Under the pieces are notes generated by a model. It was not told the DNA's origin, searched no databases, and worked only from the letters and a program-made list of their open reading frames with translations. Positions 34,231 to 42,913 of a stretch of DNA of 64,000 nucleotides are shown here, piece by piece (the first letter of the stretch is position 1; each line of letters begins with the position of its first letter). This DNA comes from an uncultured Winogradskyella sp. GTDB taxonomy: Bacteria > Bacteroidota > Bacteroidia > Flavobacteriales > Flavobacteriaceae. The position numbers and the translations under genes were made by a program. The stretch covers positions 248,001-312,000 of the forward strand of contig CAJXLB010000002.1 in the NCBI GenBank assembly GCA_913055905.1, written 5' to 3'.

Positions 34231-34412
34231 AGGTAACGGTTTGGGCTATGGTTTCGTTGCGGTTTGCGGTTTGCAAAGCGTTGCTAGTTTTTTCCACACG
34301 TGCGAAGCAAACAGCGTAACGAAATCATTCCTCTTTATGTTTAAGTATTAAAAGTAAGAAAAATTTTAAATTGAAGCAGGAGAGTAGCAATGAACTATAG
34401 CCGGTGTTGTAG
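34231..34412 (-). repeat. attC-like junction 6 (long family)
   Basis: About 182 bp from AGGTAAC to GTTGTAG, same inner sequence as junctions 4, 5 and 7. Confidence 0.78.
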
Positions 34413-34419
34413 TGCGTTT

Positions 34420-34923
34420 TTATATTCCGCTATATGATTTTAAATCTGTTATTAGTTGACTTTTTAATTTTCTAAGATTTTTTCTTGCCTTAAAAATTGG
34501 ATATGTAAAGAACAGAATGAAAAAAGGTAAAATCATAACCAAAAGTCCCAATCCGTTTTCAACAGTAAACACTAAATATAGAAGAAATAAAAAAAATAAA
34601 AATCCAAATATTAAAATCAAAATTTGAATTGGGTGAAATGAACGGATTTTAAGAATTAAACAAGTTTTATTGTTTTTTTGGTGTAATTGACCTTTTGCAT
34701 TTAAAAAATCAGTTCGCACACTAATTTTTGTCCTAATAGATATTAAATCAGAACGAATTGTTCCGTAATATTTAAAATTAGAAGTATCAAGGATATCAAA
34801 CAAAAAAAAATGTTTTTCCGATGATACATTCCGTGTGAAATTCTGACTAAATTCTTCTAAAGAAACATTTAAATTTAATACTAAAATCTGTTCAATCCCT
34901 ATTTTTTGATAAATATTACTCAT
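34420..34923 (-). CDS. membrane protein of unknown function, cassette C7
   Basis: A 167-residue protein with a soluble N-terminal part (residues 1-100, about four strands) and two membrane helices near residues 101-145 (ILILIFGFLFFLFLLYLVF, LGLLVMILPFFILFFTYPIF), ending in a basic tail (KARKNLRKLKSQL). No family recognised. Cassette ends mirror each other (GTTGTAG at 34406 and CTACAAC at 34939). Confidence 0.6.
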   Translation of the reverse strand: MSNIYQKIGIEQILVLNLNVSLEEFSQNFTRNVSSEKHFFLFDILDTSNFKYYGTIRSDLISIRTKISVRTDFLNAKGQLHQKNNKTCLILKIRSFHPIQILILIFGFLFFLFLLYLVFTVENGLGLLVMILPFFILFFTYPIFKARKNLRKLKSQLITDLKSYSGI

Positions 34924-34938
34924 TTTTTTCTAAATGCA

Positions 34939-35120
34939 CTACAACGGTCTGGGCTATGGTTTCGTTGCGGTTGGTGGTTTGCGAAGCGTTGCTAGTTTTT
35001 TCCACACGTGCGAAGCAAACAGCGTAACGAAATCATTCCTCTTTATGTTTAAGTATTAAAAGTAAGAAAAATTTTAAATCGAAGCAGGAGAGTAGCAATG
35101 AACTATAGCCGTTGTTAGCA
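34939..35120 (-). repeat. attC-like junction 7 (long family)
   Basis: About 182 bp from CTACAAC to GTTAGCA, the fourth near-identical member of the long family. Confidence 0.78.
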
Positions 35121-35127
35121 AACGTAT

Positions 35128-35637
35128 TTATTTTTCCCAGTTTTTGATTATTTTAAATTCTCCGCAATTTTCCATTTCTGAAATCAGTCCTTCTTTATCA
35201 TAATCCATTTTATATTTTTCAGGAACAAGTCCGTTTATTATTTCAATCGCTGGACTCAATTCAGGGTGATAGTAATTCTCTAAATGAATAGTTTTATTAA
35301 CTCCATTTTTTTTAAAACTAATTGTCTTAATGTCTCCATCTTCAATGCACGCATTAGAGTACAATACATTTAAGCTATCAATGTTTATGTCCGCTAATTT
35401 TCTTATTTCTTTTTTTGGCAAGTCGGTTGTTGTATAAAGAACACTATCTTTTTCGTTTTCTAATTCTCCACGAAAAGTAATGGTCAGATTTTTGTCAGTC
35501 AAAGTATAAAGAATAGAATAGGCAAGAGAGTAATTATAATCCGCTACTGATAATTCAAAGGGTCCAATCGGTTTATTATTGCAAGAGGTTACAAAAACCA
35601 ACGTTAGAGCTGTTATAAATCCGATTGCTTTTCTCAT
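35128..35637 (-). CDS. lipoprotein, cassette C8 (first gene of array 1)
   Basis: A 169-residue lipoprotein. The signal sequence MRKAIGFITALTLVFVTSC ends in a lipobox with the lipidated Cys at residue 19. The mature part is a small alpha/beta domain (YSLAYSILYTLTDKNLTITF) without known family. It is the 5'-most gene of the array and lies immediately downstream of the leader region, so it is the best expressed cassette if the leader promoter (35688-35717) works. Confidence 0.65.
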   Translation of the reverse strand: MRKAIGFITALTLVFVTSCNNKPIGPFELSVADYNYSLAYSILYTLTDKNLTITFRGELENEKDSVLYTTTDLPKKEIRKLADINIDSLNVLYSNACIEDGDIKTISFKKNGVNKTIHLENYYHPELSPAIEIINGLVPEKYKMDYDKEGLISEMENCGEFKIIKNWEK

Positions 35638-35642
35638 ATGTT

Positions 35643-36000
35643 TGCTAACAATTGGATATACGTATTACGTATATACATATTATATGCCCAAGATAAAAAA
35701 TCTTTTATTTTACCAAATTGTCTATTAGCGTCATTAGTGCAGATTTTAGTTGTCGGGAATAATTTATGTCCCAATAAAAGGTGTGCATCCCTTAAATCTG
35801 CCTTTCTCTTGTAGATGGGTAATGAAATTGTGTCTTGTCACCTAAAGTTTCACTTTTATGTTTCATTTTAATAGCGAAACTCAATCTTCTCTTCCGAAAT
35901 AATTTTGATTAGAGGAGTGACTTCACCATAAATTCACCTAATTTCGAAGATAAAGGTAAAGCTGCTTAAAATAAATAACTTACAAACTAAGTTCAAATCC
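35643..36000 (-). other. leader/platform region 1 of the cassette array (attI-like)
   Basis: From the array edge TGCTAAC (35643-35649) outward: AATT, then a palindrome ATATACGTATTACGTATAT (35656-35674), a promoter-like element, and about 300 bp without genes, ending near a tRNA T-loop-like GTTCAAATCC (35991-36000). The same order and about the same distances occur at platform 2 (48772-49112), with patchy identity over about 300 bp (shared CAGATTTTA, TTTATGTCCCAATAAA, CATTTTAA..AAACTCAA). This conserved leader in front of two arrays is the counterpart of an integron attI/Pc region. No recombinase gene is near it. Confidence 0.6.
35688..35717 (-). promoter_or_regulatory. putative cassette promoter (Pc-like)
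   Basis: Minus-strand TTTG (35714-35717), 18-nt spacer, TATCTTGG (35688-35695), close to the Bacteroidota TTTG-N19-TAnnTTTG promoter. It points into the array, about 50 nt before the first cassette gene. The corresponding -7 box is kept at platform 2 (TATCTTAG, 48817-48824) but the -33 box is weak there. Confidence 0.5.
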
Positions 36001-36051
36001 TTTTAGGATTGAGATTATTCTAACAATTTCGTAAATAAAGATTCTTAATAT

Positions 36052-37545
36052 TTATATGTTGTTAGCCTCAGTTATTATCTTTAAAACTCCTTCGTTATGT
36101 TCAAGAAAGGCATTACTGGCCTCGAGAATGGTCTGCATTTTGTTCATAGAATTTCCCTGTATTGTACTACTAAAATCTTGTGCTCGACTAAGCATTCTAA
36201 TGTAGGGTTTTGGATCCTGCTTTCTTGTTAGTCTTCTAAGAGCTCCCAAATAGTCATCTCTGTAAACTGTCGGGATGATTATTTTGCTGTGACCAGCACT
36301 GACAAGTTCTGAATTCATCATTACCCTTGCGATGCGACCATTTCCATCTAAAAATGGATGAACTTCGCTAACAACAAACATCATATAAGCAGCCTTGGCA
36401 AATGGATGCCTAAGGGCTTGATAAAGCTCAAAACTCTTGATTAATGTGCCATTAACTAAATTCATATCAACAAAGGCAGTGTTTCCGGCGAAATTGTTTT
36501 TTGTTTTAAAAAGTCCCGGGTTTTTATCTTCTCTTGCGTTTAAGATTATTTGATGCCTATACTTCAGGATATTTATGAAATCTTCACTGGAATCGGGAGT
36601 AATTTCCATTTCTTGTCTGTTGGAAACTATTTGATAGGTGCCTAATACATCATGCGAATCTTCATTTCTGGCAGGTAATGGTTTTTGCGTTCTGATAATT
36701 TCTTTTGCTTCTTCGATACTAAATACAGTTCCTTCAATATAATTGGAAAAGTAACTTTCATAAAAAGCAAAATTTCTGAAAGAATTTGAAGTTGTATTTC
36801 TATCAATTCTATTTTTAAACTCAGTTGTGTTAAGTTCCTGAAATAGAATCTGAAATAGTTCAAACCTTGCCGGGTCATACGGAAGCCCGAAGGCTCTTGC
36901 CGTAGCTAAATGTGATTTCAATATCTTAGAAGGATGTGTGTTTAAGAGCGCACTAATGATTTTATTTAGTTTCTGGAATTCCTTTTCCATCCCAAGTATA
37001 ACTGAAATTCCCTTTGCTTTGTCTCTTAGAGCATTTAACTCATCTTCTCCATTAATTCTTATTATTTGTTCAAGTTTTTCTTCGATTTCGGGCAAAGTTA
37101 AGGTTTTAGATTCTGGTCCTGGTTTACGAGAAACTTGTAGATTTTCTAGAAAAGCACGAGCCCTTTGTGATACATAGAGATCACCAGAAAATGGATTGTC
37201 GCCTTGAATTGGCCCACTTCCTTTAAGAAAATTTATAGTTATTCCCGGAAGGCTTATCTTTTTAGTATACGTATAAGTAACAAATAGTTGTCCACTCGAT
37301 GTTGGTTTAAATTCGAAGGCAGATCTGTGGCTGAGAACTGATTCTGGATATAGGTTACCTAGAATGGAAAAAATATTTCTTTTTATTATTTCTTCGGGAG
37401 GGTCATTTAAATTGGAAGTGTAAATTCTTGGTGCAATTTTCCGAATTTCTCCATTCTTTTCCAATTTTGATATTTTCTTCGAAATAGTAGAGACAGAGGA
37501 ACCGAATATTATTTCTTTCAGATGTATCGGGATATTTTTTTCCAT
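36052..37545 (-). CDS. Fic-domain AMP-transferase with N-terminal winged-helix/AbiEi-like part
   Basis: A 497-residue protein. The N-terminal about 180 residues look like AbiEi-type transcriptional antitoxins: a winged helix (SVSTISKKISKLEKNGEIRKIA) followed by LSHRSAFEFKPTSSGQLFVT. The C-terminal part is a Fic domain with the complete active-site loop HPFLDGNGR (396-404). An inhibitory-helix motif S267-N-Y-I-E271-G (S/TxxxEG) lies N-terminal to it, as in self-inhibited class II Fic enzymes. Fic enzymes usually AMPylate target proteins. The fused DNA-binding part and the palindromes upstream (37572-37714) suggest the protein controls its own transcription. It runs toward platform 1 but is not inside a cassette. 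Confidence 0.85.
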   Translation of the reverse strand: MEKNIPIHLKEIIFGSSVSTISKKISKLEKNGEIRKIAPRIYTSNLNDPPEEIIKRNIFSILGNLYPESVLSHRSAFEFKPTSSGQLFVTYTYTKKISLPGITINFLKGSGPIQGDNPFSGDLYVSQRARAFLENLQVSRKPGPESKTLTLPEIEEKLEQIIRINGEDELNALRDKAKGISVILGMEKEFQKLNKIISALLNTHPSKILKSHLATARAFGLPYDPARFELFQILFQELNTTEFKNRIDRNTTSNSFRNFAFYESYFSNYIEGTVFSIEEAKEIIRTQKPLPARNEDSHDVLGTYQIVSNRQEMEITPDSSEDFINILKYRHQIILNAREDKNPGLFKTKNNFAGNTAFVDMNLVNGTLIKSFELYQALRHPFAKAAYMMFVVSEVHPFLDGNGRIARVMMNSELVSAGHSKIIIPTVYRDDYLGALRRLTRKQDPKPYIRMLSRAQDFSSTIQGNSMNKMQTILEASNAFLEHNEGVLKIITEANNI

Positions 37546-37571
37546 TATACTTTAATATTCAATGAAAATAT

Positions 37572-37714
37572 GAAAATAATTTATATTATAAATACCAAAA
37601 TAGAAAATATTTTCTATTAATAATTGAAAAAGAAAATAATTTAGATTAACACAATCAATACAGACTAACGAGGAAAATATTTTCCAATTAAATACGTATT
37701 TGGAAAATAAATTA
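37572..37714 (-). promoter_or_regulatory. operator-like GAAAATA palindromes upstream of the Fic gene
   Basis: Perfect palindromes TAGAAAATATTTTCTA (37601-37616) and GGAAAATATTTTCC (37672-37685) have centres 70 bp apart, and related half-sites GAAAATAATTTA (37572-, 37632-) and GGAAAATAAATTAG (37701-) lie around them. This fits several binding sites for the winged-helix N-terminus of the adjacent Fic protein. The rest of the gap to 37954 has no supported gene. Confidence 0.6.
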
Positions 37715-37954
37715 GATTTTAGAGATATTCTAATGATGAATACTTAAGAGCAATGATATATGATAAAAGTAATTAAAACTTGAAATAGGAGATTTGTTTA
37801 AAGTATTCACTAATAATTCACTTAAATAAATTATCAAAGGCTAATTTATTAAATGTCATTCGATAATGTAGTAAAGTATAAATCCTATCTCGAAGGGCTT
37901 ATTTTGGTGTGGAGGGGGATACCTCTACAGAGATTTCTTGTAAACATGGCCCAT

Positions 37955-39586
37955 TTACTCAACAACCACTCTAAAAGTAGAATAATCGGTAAATACTCGC
38001 CCATATCTATCTTTCGCTCTAACTTCAATAATATGCCTGCCAATTGGAAAATTACTGCCAATATTAGCCTCCCAAAGGTGTGTGGATAAACTTGGTTTTG
38101 GCATAGATGATCCCGGAAGATTAACATTTGATCCAAATGTTTCTTCCCATTTATCTTTTAGATTAATTTCTTCAAATTGTTCCCAACGTTTATTGATTTT
38201 CAAATAATAGGGGTCATATTTATCTACTTTTACCATTTCCTTCCATTCTGAAATACCTTTTATACGATATTCCAACTTTGATTGCTCACTTCCATTAAAA
38301 AAATTGACGCTCAAAAGTACAGTATCAAGTTCATTTGCTATTATTTCTCTCGGTAGATGGATATTCATCTTATGATCTGAAGGACTTCCTGCAACTTTCC
38401 AATCAATGACATATTTTGTGCCATTAAAAGTTATAAAAGAATATCCATTTGGCGTACCGTCTCTCATCATAGTGTGAGGAACATCCAGCTCATTCCTCAT
38501 GCCATTCCACCAGCTTCCTGATGTAGTGCCAACATTAAAATGATGGTGAGGTGTGGCTTGCTGCCAGTCTGTTGAATCCTGATGAAAAAATGTATTGTTA
38601 TGAACATGGGTATGTGCAGAGATTGATAAAGTATTTGGAAAGTCATTTAATAGCTCAAATAACTTTTTTTGATCACTTTTTCTGAATGACTCCCCATGCT
38701 GTACTAATGGAATATGCATAGCCAGTACAATTAAATGGTTCTTAGGGACAATATTAAGATAGTTGGATACAAATTCAAGCTGATCTGATCTTAGTCCACC
38801 CACATACTTTCTTGAACCGGCAACGCCCTCGTGAATCACATCATCTACAACAATAAAATGAACGTCACCATAAACAAAAGCATAGGTTGAGGGTCCATAA
38901 ATGTTTTCAAAAGTTTCATCCGAAAGTTCATCTGTAGGAGCCATATAGTTTATATCATGATTTCCTAAAACATTATACCACGGGATTCCAAGCTTTGAAA
39001 CCGCTTGATTAAGGGGACTGAAAAGGTCAAGGTCATCTCCTACAATATCACCAAGAGTTATTCCAAATTTAAGGACTTGTTGCCCAATTAACTCACTTAT
39101 AATATCATCTGAAAGAAAATCTATCTGTTCAATATTATAGGGTTGCGGATCTCCAAAAACAACCATTTTATAATTCTTGGAACTTTCTTCAGGATATAAA
39201 GGGAAATTGATTTCATCGGGTAAGTCTCCAGTAGGTTCTACACCCTTATATGTGAAATTTTCAGGATATCCGTTTGGCTTATGAAGGTAGTAGAATTGCG
39301 GTAGATTATCCTCATTCAAGGGTGTCATCCAATCTCTGGGTTTGATGACAAAAATTACGTTATCATCAGATACCGGAATTTCAAATGCCCCATTTTTATC
39401 TGTCAGTACAATGTCAACACCGTTAGAAACAGCTACTTCTGGGACCCCATTTTCAAAACTATTTTTGATACGATCCTCGTTAGTATCATGAAATACAAAT
39501 CCTTTAGCCAAATTCTGAACTGAATTTTGGGTATGTCCAAAAAGAGTAAGAGATATTGCAAATAAAAAGGTAAAAATAGTTCTCAT
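37955..39586 (-). CDS. secreted calcineurin-like metallophosphoesterase
   Basis: A 543-residue exported protein: signal peptide MRTIFTFLFAISLTLFGHTQ, a MetallophosN-type beta domain (KGFVFHDTNEDRIKNSF, GAFEIPV), and a metallophosphatase core. The core has FGDPQPYN, LGDIVGDD, GNHDINY, MHIPLVQH and SAHTHVHNN, which hold the dinuclear metal ligands. A C-terminal beta domain of the MetallophosC type follows (LPREIIANELDTVLLSVNFF). Such proteins are common in Bacteroidota and are thought to dephosphorylate periplasmic substrates; the substrate here is unknown. It stands alone; about 1 kb without a clear protein gene lies upstream. Confidence 0.88.
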   Translation of the reverse strand: MRTIFTFLFAISLTLFGHTQNSVQNLAKGFVFHDTNEDRIKNSFENGVPEVAVSNGVDIVLTDKNGAFEIPVSDDNVIFVIKPRDWMTPLNEDNLPQFYYLHKPNGYPENFTYKGVEPTGDLPDEINFPLYPEESSKNYKMVVFGDPQPYNIEQIDFLSDDIISELIGQQVLKFGITLGDIVGDDLDLFSPLNQAVSKLGIPWYNVLGNHDINYMAPTDELSDETFENIYGPSTYAFVYGDVHFIVVDDVIHEGVAGSRKYVGGLRSDQLEFVSNYLNIVPKNHLIVLAMHIPLVQHGESFRKSDQKKLFELLNDFPNTLSISAHTHVHNNTFFHQDSTDWQQATPHHHFNVGTTSGSWWNGMRNELDVPHTMMRDGTPNGYSFITFNGTKYVIDWKVAGSPSDHKMNIHLPREIIANELDTVLLSVNFFNGSEQSKLEYRIKGISEWKEMVKVDKYDPYYLKINKRWEQFEEINLKDKWEETFGSNVNLPGSSMPKPSLSTHLWEANIGSNFPIGRHIIEVRAKDRYGRVFTDYSTFRVVVE

Positions 39587-40001
39587 ATTAAATTTATTGA
39601 TTTATCCTCAATTTATTTTAACCTCACAAGATTGATATAAAGTAAAGATTAATTAATTATTAATCTTTACTTTTAAATGGTTAAGTGGATTGTATGAGTT
39701 TAAATCCTCCGTCATGGCAATCTATTTATAATTAAAAAAAAGCCTCGAGAACTGAGGCTTAAATTAAAACTAACTTTGCAACGGTAAGTTGTTGCTTTGT
39801 ATGAAGGCTTTAAAGCTAACTTTTATTAAAACCTTGTTGATTATCAGAACGTTATTATAACATTAATATACTTCATGTCCTTATAGCCCTACGAATCCTT
39901 TACCAGCAATTTATTCAAAAACCGTTAACATAAATCTAATGCATTCTTAATTAAAAAGTCTCCCTCCAATTCTAATTAGAATTTAATTTTGAGAAAAAAA
40001 G
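39587..40001. other. gene-free stretch with an orphan minus-strand terminator
   Basis: No protein gene is supported between the metallophosphoesterase start and the small ORF at 40002. The only clear element is the terminator at 39734-39760; a weak inverted repeat GCAACGGTAAGTTGTTGC lies at 39779-39796. Confidence 0.5.
39734..39760 (-). terminator. orphan intrinsic terminator
   Basis: Stem AGCCTC (39741-39746) with GAGGCT (39754-39759); the A-run 39734-39740 becomes the T-run when read on the minus strand. No minus-strand gene ends just before it, the nearest being 0.9 kb upstream, so it may end a long 3' UTR or an unannotated small RNA. Confidence 0.6.
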
Positions 40002-40100
40002 ATGAAATCGATTAAGAGTTATAAAAAAGAAATTTTGTTTCTATTACAGGTGGTGTTCTTGGGTATTTTATCCTTAACCATAGCAATTATTATCAATTAA
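40002..40100 (+). CDS. possible 32-residue single-helix membrane peptide
   Basis: An ORF reading MKSIKSYKKEILFLLQVVF and then GILSLTIAIIIN, i.e. a basic head and one membrane helix. A purine-rich stretch GAGAAAAAAAG precedes the ATG. Short hydrophobic peptides can be type I toxins or regulators, but nothing else supports it and the surrounding 40101-40651 is without a gene. Confidence 0.3.
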   Translation: MKSIKSYKKEILFLLQVVFLGILSLTIAIIIN

Positions 40101-40651
40101 AAATATGTTATTACTTATCGCTATAATTTACAGTACTTTCAATCATTCAGGTACATTTAATACGGATAATCCATTTAATAACATTGATATGGATTGGGAC
40201 CTTTTCTAGATAAGATGAATAAATGCAAATAGTAATGAGCTATTCATTTATGTAATTCAGGTTAACACTTGAAATCCCTATTATTATGTAAACTCATTTC
40301 CATATGTGGGTGGCTTTTTAATTTCCTAAGATATCACAAGGAATCTAACTCATATTTTCACTTCACTTTTGTTTCACTACCAGAAGAAAGGAAAATCATC
40401 AATAAACCTTTGTTTACAACGTTGTATTAGCCAGGGTTCACCTTCTTTCAGAGTTGCCTCTAAAGAAAAATTAACAGGTTAAAGATTATAATTGATGCTA
40501 GAAGCTTTAAGGTCTATTTTTTGTGTTTCAGTTCTCCAAGATATTAATGCGGATAAATAAAACGCTAATAGAATTACCAGTTTAATTTTATAGCATGGTT
40601 GAAGATTAATTTAAGGTATAATGAAATCTTGAATAATTGTTGTTTTTTATG

Positions 40652-41257
40652 CTATTTATATTTCTCTATATTTTCAGATTTTAATTTGATTTGAGCCAGC
40701 CATTCATCATGGAGACGTTCTAATTTATTTGGGACAAAAACTTTCTGAAGAAAGGTCATAAAGCCATGTTGCGCTTCACTTGTAATCAGTTTGCAACCAT
40801 TCTCAGTGGGAATAATAAGCCAAGCATGATACCCTCGAATGCTCTTTTTGTCGGACTCCCAACTGAGCCGATAAGGTGGCTCAAATTCCTTAATGGTAGA
40901 GGTAAAGTCCAGCCCCATCGTTTTCCAAGTGAATACGGAATTATTGGAAAGTTTCCCATCAGAATTATTTAGAAGCTTTAGGTCACTTGCACCTTCATAA
41001 TAATCCTCCCATTCATCTGCTTGTATCAATACAGACCAAACGGTTTCAGGTGAAGCATTGATGTCTATTTCATTGTGAACAAAAAATTTAGATTCTTCAG
41101 GTTTGTAGTCCTCAGGCCAGTAAATCTCTTTCGAGTTTGGATAGCTTCGCTCGACAGATTTTTTGACCGAGTAACAGCCTGTTGTAGAAATGGTGATGAG
41201 ACAAAGCAAGAATATTTGGGTTCTTGCTGTCGTAATTGATTTATTTCTGTTTTTCAT
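40652..41257 (-). CDS. SRPBCC-fold lipoprotein
   Basis: A 201-residue protein with a lipobox (ISTTGC) after a hydrophobic signal, and an SRPBCC/START-like fold: NEIDINASPETVWSVLIQAD, then EWEDYYEGASDLKLL, YRLSWESDKKSIRGYHAWLI, and a long C-terminal helix (LERLHDEWLAQIKLKSE). The family binds hydrophobic ligands in a deep cavity; the ligand is unknown. It lies 5 nt after the 7-helix membrane protein on the same strand, so both are likely in one operon. Confidence 0.78.
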   Translation of the reverse strand: MKNRNKSITTARTQIFLLCLITISTTGCYSVKKSVERSYPNSKEIYWPEDYKPEESKFFVHNEIDINASPETVWSVLIQADEWEDYYEGASDLKLLNNSDGKLSNNSVFTWKTMGLDFTSTIKEFEPPYRLSWESDKKSIRGYHAWLIIPTENGCKLITSEAQHGFMTFLQKVFVPNKLERLHDEWLAQIKLKSENIEKYK

Positions 41258-41262
41258 AATTG

Positions 41263-42030
41263 TTAAGATTTTAAAAATGGTTGCCCATAAAGAGCTTGTA
41301 TTAAAACATAAGCTGCTAGTAGCGTATAAATAATTGCTAACCCGAAGGTTAGTCTAATGTCTTTCAAGATGTAATAGGAAGCGATTGGTAGAACTTGAAG
41401 TGCATGCATCCCAATGAAGTGAGCAACTCTTGGATCGCCGTATTCTCTGCTCCAGTTCAAAAAAGGTATAACATTACCGCCTGAAGAAGCTCCTATGGTG
41501 TGTGATAGATTTGCTCCCATTACAAAACCCTCCAGTGAGAATATGAAGAAAAGAAGTAAGCCTATTCTAATAGACCATACGTAGTAGTCTGGTAGTTCAG
41601 GGAGAGGTGTCTGAAAGAAGCGAATAGCTAAAACCAGCGTGATGAAAGATACCACTGTTGCAGCAATAGCCATCAAAGCATAGAGTCCTCCATAAATTGG
41701 AGTAGACAAGTTATAGTGCGATAATTGCCCCCTTCCTGCTTGAAATCCAATGTAGATGATTTCAAAACCAAGCATTACAACAATAAGCCAACTCATGATT
41801 TGTAAACCCTTATCTTGTGGCAGATAACTCATGAACCAAGCAATAGTCCAGCTAAAGGTTCCAATGGAAAGAGCAAATTTTATAGGCTTAAACCATGCAT
41901 TCGTTCCAGATACTTCTATCGAAGTAATTTGACTGAGTACTACAAAAAGTCCAGCTAACATAAAATTACCTAGTCCAAAAATAAAGAGCAGTTCATTTTT
42001 GGGTTTTAATTCGTGTATAAATTCCATCAT
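41263..42030 (-). CDS. seven-helix membrane protein of unknown function
   Basis: A 255-residue integral membrane protein with about seven helices (for example LLFIFGLGNFMLAGLFVVL, IGLLLFFIFSLEGFVMGA) and conserved-looking polar loops (GRGQLSHYN, NWSREYGDPRVAHFIGMHAL). His residues in membrane loops suggest a metal or heme role, but no family name is certain. It is followed by the SRPBCC lipoprotein with a 5-nt gap, suggesting joint function at the inner membrane. Confidence 0.65.
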   Translation of the reverse strand: MMEFIHELKPKNELLFIFGLGNFMLAGLFVVLSQITSIEVSGTNAWFKPIKFALSIGTFSWTIAWFMSYLPQDKGLQIMSWLIVVMLGFEIIYIGFQAGRGQLSHYNLSTPIYGGLYALMAIAATVVSFITLVLAIRFFQTPLPELPDYYVWSIRIGLLLFFIFSLEGFVMGANLSHTIGASSGGNVIPFLNWSREYGDPRVAHFIGMHALQVLPIASYYILKDIRLTFGLAIIYTLLAAYVLIQALYGQPFLKS

Positions 42031-42154
42031 GTGTGTTTATTATGAACAACACGACAAAAGTCCGGCTTACAGCTAGCTAAAAACGATAACAAATGTTAAC
42101 GTTTTGGAATCTGTTGTACGCTGCAACCTGTAAAATAGAATTTCTAAAACCGAT

Positions 42155-42859
42155 TTATCTTTTGGAAGCCTTTAAATATGGTAAGTAAACTAAAAAGCAC
42201 AGTACCAGAAAAATTAAATCAGCAACAAAAATATATACAGGCCACGGCCCAAAATAATCTAGAACAGATGCTGTAGGTGGCTTTTCAATCAAGTAGATAT
42301 AATTAGAACCGATTATTTTGTTAATGATAAATACAAATAACGCATAAACCTGAAGGCCTAGAAATACTGGCCAAATGTCCTTCAATTTAACTTTATAATC
42401 TAAGGTTACCGATATGAAAAGAATATAAACAATTAAGCCGCTGTGAAGAATCCAAAATTTCAAGAAAACAAAATTAGGAAAACCATTGAACAGGTGGGGT
42501 GCAAAAACCGGTTGTGTAGTTCCTGCCATGATGTAAAAATAGAAGAATGGAAAGTACTTTTGGCTGGGCTTCCACATTAGTATTGGTAGCAATAACCCTA
42601 TAAGGTTACAGATATCAAGTGGCAAATCTGTTTGATGATTGAATTTACCTAAACAAAACAAAATAAAAACATATAGCACTACCCAGCCAGAAATTAACAT
42701 TGCAAGACACCTACCTATCCACAGATTCTGAGTTTGGTTCAAGAATTTTTTTCCAAAAAGAGGTAAACCAATAGCCATAGCAACTGTAAGAAGTATAACT
42801 AACAGGTGTTGCCTACCATAAGGAATAAAGTCTGTATTAAAGTCTAGAAATGAAGACAT
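42155..42859 (-). CDS. YwaF/TIGR02206-family membrane protein
   Basis: A 234-residue protein with about six to seven membrane helices. It begins with an aromatic segment (FIPYGRQHLLVILLTVA), then has LPLDICNLIGLLLPILMW and FWILHSGLIVYILFISV, as in the TIGR02206 (YwaF) family of uncharacterised membrane proteins. It lies between the Crp-family regulator and the 7-helix protein, all on the minus strand, so these may form one regulon. Confidence 0.75.
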   Translation of the reverse strand: MSSFLDFNTDFIPYGRQHLLVILLTVAMAIGLPLFGKKFLNQTQNLWIGRCLAMLISGWVVLYVFILFCLGKFNHQTDLPLDICNLIGLLLPILMWKPSQKYFPFFYFYIMAGTTQPVFAPHLFNGFPNFVFLKFWILHSGLIVYILFISVTLDYKVKLKDIWPVFLGLQVYALFVFIINKIIGSNYIYLIEKPPTASVLDYFGPWPVYIFVADLIFLVLCFLVYLPYLKASKR

Positions 42860-42913
42860 TAGTCTTAAAATTTCACTAGAGAAATAAACCTACTATTCAT
42901 AAGGAAACTCGTT

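Noticed and set aside
34217-34297. N-terminal extension of the cassette C6 protein
   Set aside because: The 27 codons are translated junction repeat; ATG at 34216 gives the gene proper.
37853-38089. 78-codon plus-strand ORF at the end of the metallophosphoesterase gene
   Set aside because: Overlaps the 3' end of a well-supported gene and has no domain, signal or start context.
40415-40426. Perfect palindrome TACAACGTTGTA, looking like fused cassette boxes
   Set aside because: No inner arms of a junction and no mirrored partner box nearby; a 12-bp palindrome alone is not enough.
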